Below the pieces are notes generated by a model. That model was not told where the DNA came from, ran no database searches, and worked only from the letters and a program-made list of their open reading frames with translations. Source: Candidatus Sigynarchaeota archaeon (GTDB lineage: Archaea; Asgardarchaeota; Jordarchaeia; Jordarchaeales; Jordarchaeaceae). From it: a stretch of 11,289 bases of DNA. Numbering within the stretch: the stretch's first letter is position 1; each line of letters opens with the position of its first letter. Position numbers and translations under genes: made by a program. Shown piece after piece: positions 6,273 through 11,289 of the stretch. Location of the stretch: the NCBI GenBank assembly GCA_030587505.1, contig JAUQYY010000099.1, forward strand, positions 1-11,289, given 5' to 3'.

Positions 6273-7004
6273 TCAGAGGATTTTTTTGAATCTTAAGGCG
6301 TCTTCCTTCATTGATATGTTGTTGAATAGGAGGTAGACCTCTTTTGCCTCTATGGATTGGAGGAAGCTTTTTAGCCGGTTGAGGTCCTGGTCGGAGTAAT
6401 GGTAGTTGTACATTCGTTTGCCTGGGGGTGAGCCGTGTAGGCGCAGGTAGGCGGTTCCGTGGGCGATGTGTATGGGTTTTGAGGCGAAGGGGTCGACCGC
6501 GTGGGTCACGTTGAGTTCTTCGCAGAGACTTTTTATCAGGGGGTCTGTCCACTTTTTTCCTCGGGGTTCCCAGGCAAACAGCAGGTTGTCCCGGTTTATT
6601 GTTGAGAAGAAGTCTTTCATGTTTCTGATGTTTTCTTCTGAGGGTGTGAAGCTGGCGGGGCACTGGAACAGGCAGACCTTCGCTCCTAGAATCCTGCACA
6701 CGTTTCTGGTTGTTTCCCAAGCCTCGAAAACCTCGGGGGTCGGGTTGAAGGCGCCGTACCGGTTCTTCTTTTCGTCTGGTATGGTTATGCCCGCCTTCCT
6801 GTATGTGGGGGAGGCGGGACTGTGGGTTATGAGCTGCCAGGCTTTCACGGTGAATTCAAAATCCTCTGGGGCCTTCTCGCGCCACTTTCTCAGGGTTTCC
6901 TCCCTCGGAGGTTTGTAGAAGGACCTCTGAACCTCAGCCAAATCGAAGGTCTTAAAATACTGTTCGAATCCGCCGGGAAAGCCACAACACCCTACCTTAA
7001 GCAT
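6273..7004 (-). CDS. DUF72 (YecE-like) TIM-barrel protein
   Basis: The 243-residue product matches the DUF72/UPF0759 family, a TIM-barrel fold of unknown biochemical role found in bacteria and archaea. Family signs are the N-terminal GCCGFPGG, then EVQRSFYKPP (equivalent of the family VEiNsTFY), W-REKAPEDFEFTVKAWQLITH, LFQCPASFTPSEENIR, FAWEPRG and TAYLRLHGSP followed by YNYHYSDQDL. Length is normal for the family. The start at 7004 is supported by GGGAGGAAC immediately before the ATG on the minus strand. The gene has its own upstream promoter and a structured leader (7037-7077) and converges with the ectodomain gene. No neighbour shares an obvious function. Confidence 0.85.
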   Translation of the reverse strand: MLKVGCCGFPGGFEQYFKTFDLAEVQRSFYKPPREETLRKWREKAPEDFEFTVKAWQLITHSPASPTYRKAGITIPDEKKNRYGAFNPTPEVFEAWETTRNVCRILGAKVCLFQCPASFTPSEENIRNMKDFFSTINRDNLLFAWEPRGKKWTDPLIKSLCEELNVTHAVDPFASKPIHIAHGTAYLRLHGSPPGKRMYNYHYSDQDLNRLKSFLQSIEAKEVYLLFNNISMKEDALRFKKIL

Positions 7005-7036
7005 GTTCCTCCCTTCGACACCCTTGACGGGGACTT

Positions 7037-7077
7037 AGCAGCGGGTTTCAGTCCCTTCCTGGACCCGTACCGCTGCT
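7037..7077 (-). promoter_or_regulatory. Structured 5' leader upstream of the DUF72 gene
   Basis: A perfect 8-bp stem, AGCAGCGG (7037-7044) with CCGCTGCT (7070-7077), encloses a 4-bp stem GTCC (7051-7054)/GGAC (7061-7064). A competing pairing is CGGGT (7042-7046) with ACCCG (7063-7067), which keeps only the outer five pairs. With a TATA element at 7103-7115 (minus strand), transcription should start near 7080. The hairpin would then form the beginning of a leader of about 75 nt that ends in the ribosome binding site. No known riboswitch class was recognised. Confidence 0.4.
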
Positions 7078-7100
7078 CTCTACTAGCTAAGTAGATTTTT

Positions 7101-7116
7101 CACTATAAATATTTTT
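7101..7116 (-). promoter_or_regulatory. TATA box for the DUF72 gene
   Basis: On the minus strand the sequence reads AAAAATATTTATAGTG, a good archaeal TATA element. It sits about 25 bp before the hairpin leader and 100 bp before the start codon at 7004. Confidence 0.4.
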
Positions 7117-7177
7117 GAATCCTGGCCCATCCTTTGAATCCCTCAGCACACAGAGAGGAAAAGAGGGGGAGAATAAT

Positions 7178-7314
7178 TGTTATAAGATTACGAGAGAAGT
7201 AAATTAACTATAAACGTTACTTGAGGCGTGCACAAGCCTGTTAGGACGCCCTCCTGAATTGTGAAATCACCGGATACGTGTACACGTGGAGTCGTTTGGT
7301 GTTCTAAGGAGTAG
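7178..7314 (+). promoter_or_regulatory. Promoter/operator region of the acyl-CoA synthetase gene
   Basis: Two TATA candidates are seen: TTATAAGATTA (7180-7190) and TTAACTATAAAC (7204-7215). They are followed by a hairpin with stem GGCGT (7225-7229)/ACGCC (7246-7250). Next comes GTGAAATCAC (7261-7270), whose ends are inverted. Last is a perfect 12-bp palindrome, ACGTGTACACGT (7276-7287), 33 bp before the ATG at 7321. The palindrome is downstream of both TATA candidates, so a bound repressor there could block elongation or initiation. A ribosome binding site, AAGGAG (7306-7311), follows. Confidence 0.4.
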
Positions 7315-7320
7315 GTGGCT

Positions 7321-8712
7321 ATGGATCTAAAAAGGGTTTTTGAGCCGAAGAGCATAGCGGTTGTGGGGGTGTCGGTCACCAATCCGCTGAACCCTGGGAC
7401 AGTCATCTTTAACAAGAATCTATACGAGATGGATGTTGAAACCTTTCCGGTGAACCTTAGGGGCGGTAAGATTGAGGGCAGAACGATCTATCCCTCGGTT
7501 CTCGACATGCCCGAGCAGGTTGACCTGGCTGTGATAGCGATACGGGCGGACCTCGTTAACCCGGTTCTGGAGGAGTGTGGAAAGGCGGGCATAGGGGGAG
7601 CTGTTGTCATCTCGGGAGGCTTCGCTGAGGTTGGGGACAGCGGAGTGGAGCGGCAGAACGAACTCGTAAGGATAGCTGAGGAGTACGACATTGCCCTCAT
7701 CGGCCCAAACTGTATGGGGGTGTACAGTCCACCCTATGTTGACACCTTCTTTCTGCCCAGCGAGAGGATGGTTAAGCCCCCTGAGGGAAACGTGGCCATC
7801 GTGAGTCAGAGCGGCGGCTTCATCGTGGACCAGTTTCTGAGCAAGTACGCTGAGAGGAAAATCGGAGTCTCAGCCGCCGTCAGCATAGGCAACAAGGCCG
7901 TTGTCGATGAGACCATTCTCATGGAGTACTTCCTGAAAGACCGCAGAACCAAGACCGTCGCAATGTACCTTGAGGGATTCAGGCCGGGGGAGGGTAGAAG
8001 ATTCCTCGAAATAGCGAGAGAGTTCACCCGAAACAAGCACATCATAGTTTTCAGGGCTGGAAAGACAGCCGGAGGGCAGAGAGCCGCCTTGTCCCACACG
8101 TGTTCGGTCGCAGCTTCCCCCCGACTCGCATCAGACATTTTCAAGCAGTACGGAATCCTAGAGGCGGAAAACGAGCAGGAAGTGGTCAGCTTCGCCAAGG
8201 TGCTCTCCTTCAAAGAGACCAAGCCGATTAGAAACGGGAATGTCGTTATTATAACTGTTTCCGGGGGTCACGGGGTCGTCTGCGCGGATCTTGTACCACA
8301 GTACGGTTTAAACCTTGTCGAGTTCACGGAGGAGGAGATCAGGGAGATGAGGCAGATGATTAACCCCTCAGCCGCTCGCATAGCCTCCCTGAGAAACCCA
8401 ATAGACCTCACCGGAAGCGCGAAGGACTCGGATATGGAAAAGGTGTTCGAGTACGTGCTCCAGCTGGACAAGGTGGAGGCGGTCCTGATTCTGACCTTCC
8501 CGTATCCACCCACCATCACCATGCAGATTGGACGCCGCCTGTCAAACATAGCGGGAAAGTACGGGAAGCCGGTGGTGGCATACGTTCCTTGGCTCCTCAA
8601 ATACGCCATAATCATAGAGGGATTCGAGATAAACAACGTGCCGGTAGCTCACACAGTGGAAGAAGCGGTTCAGATGATAAGCGGACTGAAGAAGAGACAC
8701 TCCAGAGAATAG
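7321..8712 (+). CDS. ADP-forming acyl-CoA synthetase, alpha subunit
   Basis: The 463-residue product matches the alpha subunit of archaeal ADP-forming acetyl/acyl-CoA synthetase, which converts acyl-CoA + ADP + Pi to acid + CoA + ATP. The N-terminal CoA-binding Rossmann domain begins FEPKSIAVVGVS; ISGGFAE, LIGPNCMGV, VSQSGGF and GNKAVVDE follow in the order seen in the family. The phosphohistidine is His259 in ALSHTCSVAAS (family usual SHTGSLAG). The C-terminal ligase domain contains NVVIITVSGGHGV and NPIDLTGSA. Length fits a separate alpha subunit; the ATP-grasp beta subunit is not in this window. The ATG at 7321 is chosen because AAGGAG (7306-7311) is 9 bases upstream; an in-frame GTG at 7315 would add two residues. 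It may work in substrate-level ATP formation from acyl-CoAs or in acid activation. Confidence 0.88.
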   Translation: MDLKRVFEPKSIAVVGVSVTNPLNPGTVIFNKNLYEMDVETFPVNLRGGKIEGRTIYPSVLDMPEQVDLAVIAIRADLVNPVLEECGKAGIGGAVVISGGFAEVGDSGVERQNELVRIAEEYDIALIGPNCMGVYSPPYVDTFFLPSERMVKPPEGNVAIVSQSGGFIVDQFLSKYAERKIGVSAAVSIGNKAVVDETILMEYFLKDRRTKTVAMYLEGFRPGEGRRFLEIAREFTRNKHIIVFRAGKTAGGQRAALSHTCSVAASPRLASDIFKQYGILEAENEQEVVSFAKVLSFKETKPIRNGNVVIITVSGGHGVVCADLVPQYGLNLVEFTEEEIREMRQMINPSAARIASLRNPIDLTGSAKDSDMEKVFEYVLQLDKVEAVLILTFPYPPTITMQIGRRLSNIAGKYGKPVVAYVPWLLKYAIIIEGFEINNVPVAHTVEEAVQMISGLKKRHSRE

Positions 8713-8762
8713 ACGGTAAACTTTAGATTTTTTAAAAAGGTTTCCAAAAAATTTTAAATATA
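8713..8762 (+). promoter_or_regulatory. T-run terminator and TATA box before the membrane protein gene
   Basis: GATTTTTTAAAAAGG (8726-8740) directly follows the synthetase stop and could terminate its transcript. ATTTTAAATATAC (8751-8763) is a good TATA element, with initiation expected near 8780-8785. That gives the next gene a leader of about 45 nt. Confidence 0.45.
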
Positions 8763-8826
8763 CTAAACTCACTACTTCAAATAATTAGTTCTTAATTGAT
8801 ATGAAGCAAGTGTGGGGTTAAACCAG

Positions 8827-9621
8827 ATGTTAACACCGGACTACCTCGTATTCCTCGTCGATTATGAACTCCTGCTAACCGTGCTGGTGCTCTTCGTCAG
8901 CGCAAATATTATCTGGAGATTCTGGAGGATGAGGAGAATAGCCCTGCTCTACCTCGCCCTCGTGTTCATTCTCTTCTCCTTCGCGGTGTTCTTCACAGCC
9001 TGGAGCCACGGCTACCACCTTTCACTATACCCCCTACTCCTCCAGGATTACATGTACAACGGCTACATGGTTTTCTTCAGGGTTCAGGGTCAGCTCTACG
9101 CCAAGCTCACCGACTGGATGGTTATCACCGTGCAGGGGGCACTGACGGGACTAATCTACATATTCGCATTCTCCATAGCACTGGCGGAACTCGGAAACCT
9201 CTTCCTGTTCGCTTTCAGCATAGAAGCCTTTCTGGAGGAAAAGAAGAAGTGGATGGCCCTCTACGCCCTAGTCTTCGCACCATCCTTCGCACTCACCCTT
9301 GTATCCTTTAACGTCTCCCTGAACTTCGTACTGGCACTGGTAACAGGGCTGATCACCTACATTCCCCTAGCTTACCTTTCAATAAAAGCGATGAGGATGA
9401 CTGAGCAGAGAGTGTACCGTTACGGATTCCTGATGATTACACTAACCGCCGTGTTCCTATCGTTGTTCTTCGTGTTCCTCTTCGTAGAGAGTGCACTCAC
9501 CGAGGGTTGGAGCATATTCATCCCCATAGCGTGGACCATGGGACTGTTCGCGGGTATATCCGCATACATAGGATACGTGCTACCAAACTGGTTCCGAAAA
9601 CTAGTAGGAGAAACAAAGTAA
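8827..9621 (+). CDS. Polytopic (about seven-TM) membrane protein of unknown function
   Basis: The product is 264 residues from ATG 8827 and almost entirely hydrophobic. I count about seven membrane segments, beginning near YELLLTVLVLFVSANIIW, ALLYLALVFILFSFAVFF, GALTGLIYIFAFSIALA, MALYALVFAPSFALTLV, FVLALVTGLITYIPLAY, FLMITLTAVFLSLFFVFLF and IPIAWTMGLFAGISAYIG. Charged loops (WRMRR, EEKKKW, RMTEQRVYR) alternate, and the C-terminus is basic (RKLVGETK). The layout recalls small 7TM sensory modules and orphan archaeal 7TM proteins, but no soluble signalling domain or retinal-binding lysine motif was recognised. GTG 8812 would add five residues. The gene is monocistronic with its own promoter. 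Confidence 0.6.
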   Translation: MLTPDYLVFLVDYELLLTVLVLFVSANIIWRFWRMRRIALLYLALVFILFSFAVFFTAWSHGYHLSLYPLLLQDYMYNGYMVFFRVQGQLYAKLTDWMVITVQGALTGLIYIFAFSIALAELGNLFLFAFSIEAFLEEKKKWMALYALVFAPSFALTLVSFNVSLNFVLALVTGLITYIPLAYLSIKAMRMTEQRVYRYGFLMITLTAVFLSLFFVFLFVESALTEGWSIFIPIAWTMGLFAGISAYIGYVLPNWFRKLVGETK

Positions 9622-9762
9622 ACCAAGGCAAGTGAACAAACACATTTCCAAGAAAACCCACCACCATCCCTCCCTTTTTAAAAAAGCCATCCTACCCATG
9701 ACTCACTGGTGGAGCGAAATTCCCAGCGAAGCTGAACCCGGTCTAGAGGGGCTGGCAGACTT
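9622..9762. terminator. Convergent intergenic region with A/T runs
   Basis: CCCTTTTTAAAAAAGCC (9673-9689) gives a T-run on both strands between converging genes and probably ends transcription in both directions. No gene or RNA structure is recognisable in the rest. Confidence 0.35.
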
Positions 9763-10320
9763 TCAGAGTTCTATGGATTCTCCCACTCGAAGAATTCTAC
9801 AGTTTATTCCCTCGCGGTCCAGCTTCTCCTTCAAACCCTCCGCCGTGAATCTCTTCTGCTCGGAGAAGTGAAAGGGAACAACCATTTCCGGCTTCATCCG
9901 CTTAAACGCGTTCACATAATCCTCGTAGAAGTCCGGGAAGCACGCGGTGAACACCAGCCGGACCCCCTCCACCTCAGGGAACCTAGCCGAGTCGCCGGAG
10001 TGCAGAATCCCCTTGTAGAAGTAGCTCACGCTCTCCTCGGACTTCAGGCACCAGCTCTCAAGAACCCTAACGCCCTCAAACTCTTTCCCCACCTCAGCCC
10101 TCTCACCTTCTAGATTGTATATGCTCAGAACAGAGTAGGGAGCGACGAGGCCCGCGTTCAGCGCTTTGAACTTTTGGATGTCAAAGTGGTCGGCGTGCTC
10201 GTGGGTCACGAAAACCAGCTCAACACCCTCTTCAGGCTCCACCAAGTAGTTTGGATCGATCAGAAAGTGTCTCTCACCGATTATCTCCACACACGAGTTC
10301 CCAAGCCACCTAACCTTCAT
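9763..10320 (-). CDS. Small metallo-beta-lactamase-fold hydrolase
   Basis: The 185-residue product has the metallo-beta-lactamase fold of UPF0173-type hydrolases. It opens KVRWLGNSCVEI, then FLIDPN (19-24), followed by the metal-binding motif THEHADH (39-45), LHSGD (106-110) supplying the bridging aspartate, and a late histidine in VPFHF (148-152). These would bind two metal ions. At 185 residues it is shorter than many relatives (usually 210-230). The substrate is not predictable. The ATG at 10320 has no ribosome binding site, but a TATA-like AAAAAATATATCGAG on the minus strand (10343-10357) is about 27 bp upstream, so the transcript is probably leaderless. It is divergent from the DUF169 gene. 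Confidence 0.82.
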   Translation of the reverse strand: MKVRWLGNSCVEIIGERHFLIDPNYLVEPEEGVELVFVTHEHADHFDIQKFKALNAGLVAPYSVLSIYNLEGERAEVGKEFEGVRVLESWCLKSEESVSYFYKGILHSGDSARFPEVEGVRLVFTACFPDFYEDYVNAFKRMKPEMVVPFHFSEQKRFTAEGLKEKLDREGINCRILRVGESIEL

Positions 10321-10342
10321 AGTTTAAGGATCGATTCCGCCT

Positions 10343-10357
10343 CGATATATTTTTTGC
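10343..10357 (-). promoter_or_regulatory. TATA box for the metallohydrolase gene
   Basis: The minus strand reads AAAAAATATATCGAG, centred about 27 bp from the start codon at 10320. This spacing fits a leaderless transcript. Confidence 0.45.
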
Positions 10358-10379
10358 GCAAAACAAGCCGGGTATGGTG

Positions 10380-10395
10380 CTATACAAAACTATAG
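10380..10395. promoter_or_regulatory. Dyad CTATA-N6-TATAG, candidate operator
   Basis: CTATA (10380-10384), the 6-nt spacer CAAAAC and TATAG (10391-10395) form an inverted repeat. The same arrangement recurs at 11265-11280. It sits between the promoters of the divergent metallohydrolase and DUF169 genes, about 30 bp from each TATA element, a place where one regulator could act on both. Confidence 0.4.
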
Positions 10396-10423
10396 TAATA
10401 TAAAAATATATAGTGAATTCAAT

Positions 10424-10438
10424 AAATTTATATATAAG
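10424..10438 (+). promoter_or_regulatory. TATA box for the DUF169 gene
   Basis: AAATTTATATATAAG is centred near 10432, predicting a start near 10458 and a leader of about 27 nt. AAAGGACGG (10467-10475) in that leader could serve as a weak ribosome binding site for the ATG at 10485. Confidence 0.45.
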
Positions 10439-10484
10439 AGGGGACACATGTGATTCAACACCCTAAAGGACGGTTCAACCAACC

Positions 10485-11228
10485 ATGAGTCAGGAATTAG
10501 AGAATTGGAGAAACATCGGGAAATCGCTGGAAGAAATCCTAAGACCCCAAACATACCCACTGGCGGTAAAACTTGTGAAGAACGAATCAGAATTTCCCGA
10601 AAAGACGAGAAGACCGGAACAAAAGATAGCGGTCTGCCAGGCACTAACCATAAGCCGCAGATACGGCTGGACCATGGGAATAACGGGGGACGACAGCGGG
10701 TGCCCCGGAGCTAGCCTAAACTACGGCTGGACCCAGATCTTTGACGAAGCAGCGATGAACCAGTTCTACCTGGCCGGTGGATACCTCTCCGACGAAAAAG
10801 CCGTAAAAACATTCTCCGAGAGCCTAGACAGGCTCGAGCCCGGGGAGTGCGGCGGACTGGTCGTCTCCCCCCTGGCACGAACAAGGGTTGCTCCTGACGT
10901 GATTCTCGTTTACGGAAACTCCGCTCAGATCATGAGACTCATCCAGGGGGCTATGTACAAAGAGGGGAAAAAGTTGAGATGTGAACTGACCGGACTCACC
11001 GCCTCCTGCACCAGCGGCATCATCCGAACGTTCAACACCGGAGAGTATCATGCGGTTGTACCGGGAACCGGTGACCGCGTCTTTGCGCTAACCTCCGACG
11101 ACGAGCTGCTCTTTGCGATTCCAGCGGCGAAGGCGGAGGAGATAGTCTCCGGAATGAGGGCTCAGCGATTTGTGAAGTACCCCATCCCCATACCCCTAAG
11201 AATGCCGCCGCCATTTCCAGGCCTATGA
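10485..11228 (+). CDS. DUF169 family protein
   Basis: The 247-residue product matches the DUF169 family (COG2043), uncharacterised proteins common in anaerobic archaea and bacteria. Typical features are the N-terminal YPLAVKLVKNESEFPEK, a conserved Cys at 51 (AVCQALTISRRYGW), DDSGCPGASLNYGW (69-82, Cys73) and VVSPLARTRVAPDVILVYG (126-144). ELTGLTASCTSG (167-178, Cys175), then AVVPGTGDRVFAL and a proline-rich end (KYPIPIPLRMPPPFPG) follow. The three spaced cysteines could bind a metal or cluster; this is inference. Length is normal. It has its own promoter and is not co-transcribed with the divergent metallohydrolase. Confidence 0.85.
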   Translation: MSQELENWRNIGKSLEEILRPQTYPLAVKLVKNESEFPEKTRRPEQKIAVCQALTISRRYGWTMGITGDDSGCPGASLNYGWTQIFDEAAMNQFYLAGGYLSDEKAVKTFSESLDRLEPGECGGLVVSPLARTRVAPDVILVYGNSAQIMRLIQGAMYKEGKKLRCELTGLTASCTSGIIRTFNTGEYHAVVPGTGDRVFALTSDDELLFAIPAAKAEEIVSGMRAQRFVKYPIPIPLRMPPPFPGL

Positions 11229-11231
11229 TTC

Positions 11232-11243
11232 GGCTGAGAAGCC
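11232..11243 (+). terminator. Small GNRA-loop hairpin after the DUF169 gene
   Basis: GGCT-GAGA-AGCC forms a 4-bp stem closed by a GAGA tetraloop three bases after the stop codon. There is no T-run, so termination activity is uncertain. Confidence 0.2.
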
Positions 11244-11263
11244 ATATCCACTTCCTAGGGTGT

Positions 11264-11281
11264 ACTATACAAAAATATAGT
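11264..11281. promoter_or_regulatory. Second copy of the CTATA-N6-TATAG dyad
   Basis: ACTATA-CAAAA-ATATAGT matches the 10380 site in both arms, in five of six spacer bases, and in the following TAATATA/TAAATATA. It probably controls a gene starting beyond the window edge. Confidence 0.4.
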
Positions 11282-11289
11282 AAATATAC

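Noticed and set aside
7020..7095. Possible tRNA or small RNA gene in the DUF72/synthetase intergenic region
   Set aside because: The stem-loop lacks a cloverleaf, a T-loop TTC motif and box C/D pairs; treated as a leader hairpin instead.
7806..8222. 138-codon minus-strand frame inside the acyl-CoA synthetase gene
   Set aside because: Lies opposite strongly conserved synthetase motifs and has no start context or recognisable domain.
9868..10395. Short plus-strand open frames opposite the metallohydrolase gene
   Set aside because: They overlap the THEHADH-containing gene on the other strand and show no family features.

Overview
The window looks like chromosomal DNA of an archaeon. The visible reasons are TATA-type promoters about 25 bp upstream of apparently leaderless or short-leader genes, GTG starts, heavy use of AGA/AGG and ATA codons, a VapBC locus with archaeal-type sequences, and an ADP-forming acyl-CoA synthetase alpha subunit of the archaeal separate-subunit type. 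An anaerobic Thermoproteota-type lineage (for example Bathyarchaeia) would fit the gene content, but that placement is inference.

Layout: (1) 67-753, a vapB antitoxin and a vapC toxin gene broken by two small deletions, followed by 200 bp of unassigned DNA with small hairpins. (2) 1021-3467, two tandem genes of the PaaK/coenzyme-F390-synthetase-like adenylating family. The first lacks the ATP-binding loop and the whole C-terminal domain; the second is complete. (3) 3670-4411, a HEAT-repeat protein gene split by a frameshift in a G6 run. (4) 4651-6194, a two-TM zinc-ribbon protein followed by a secreted, C-terminally anchored ectodomain protein that reads best as one gene with a one-base frameshift. 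(5) 6273-7004 on the minus strand, a DUF72 (YecE-like) protein, divergent from (6) 7321-8712, the acyl-CoA synthetase alpha subunit. The 300 bp between them holds two candidate RNA hairpins and a perfect 12-bp palindrome. (7) 8827-9621, an unrecognised polytopic membrane protein. (8) 9763-10320 on the minus strand, a small metallo-beta-lactamase-fold hydrolase, divergent from (9) 10485-11228, a DUF169 protein.

The common thread is probably CoA-thioester chemistry. There is an AMP-forming aryl/acyl-CoA ligase with a degenerate partner, and an ADP-forming acyl-CoA synthetase alpha subunit whose beta partner is not in the window. No complete pathway is present. The window is also marked by four apparent frame breaks (two in vapC, one in the HEAT gene, one in the ectodomain gene). 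Either several genes are decaying or the sequence carries small indel errors; two of the four breaks sit in G runs. The most interesting signals are the P-loop-less adenylating paralogue, an abrupt codon-usage switch inside the second ligase gene, and a dyad (CTATA-N6-TATAG) found upstream of the DUF169 gene and again just after it at the window edge. The structured intergenic region around 7030-7290 also stands out.
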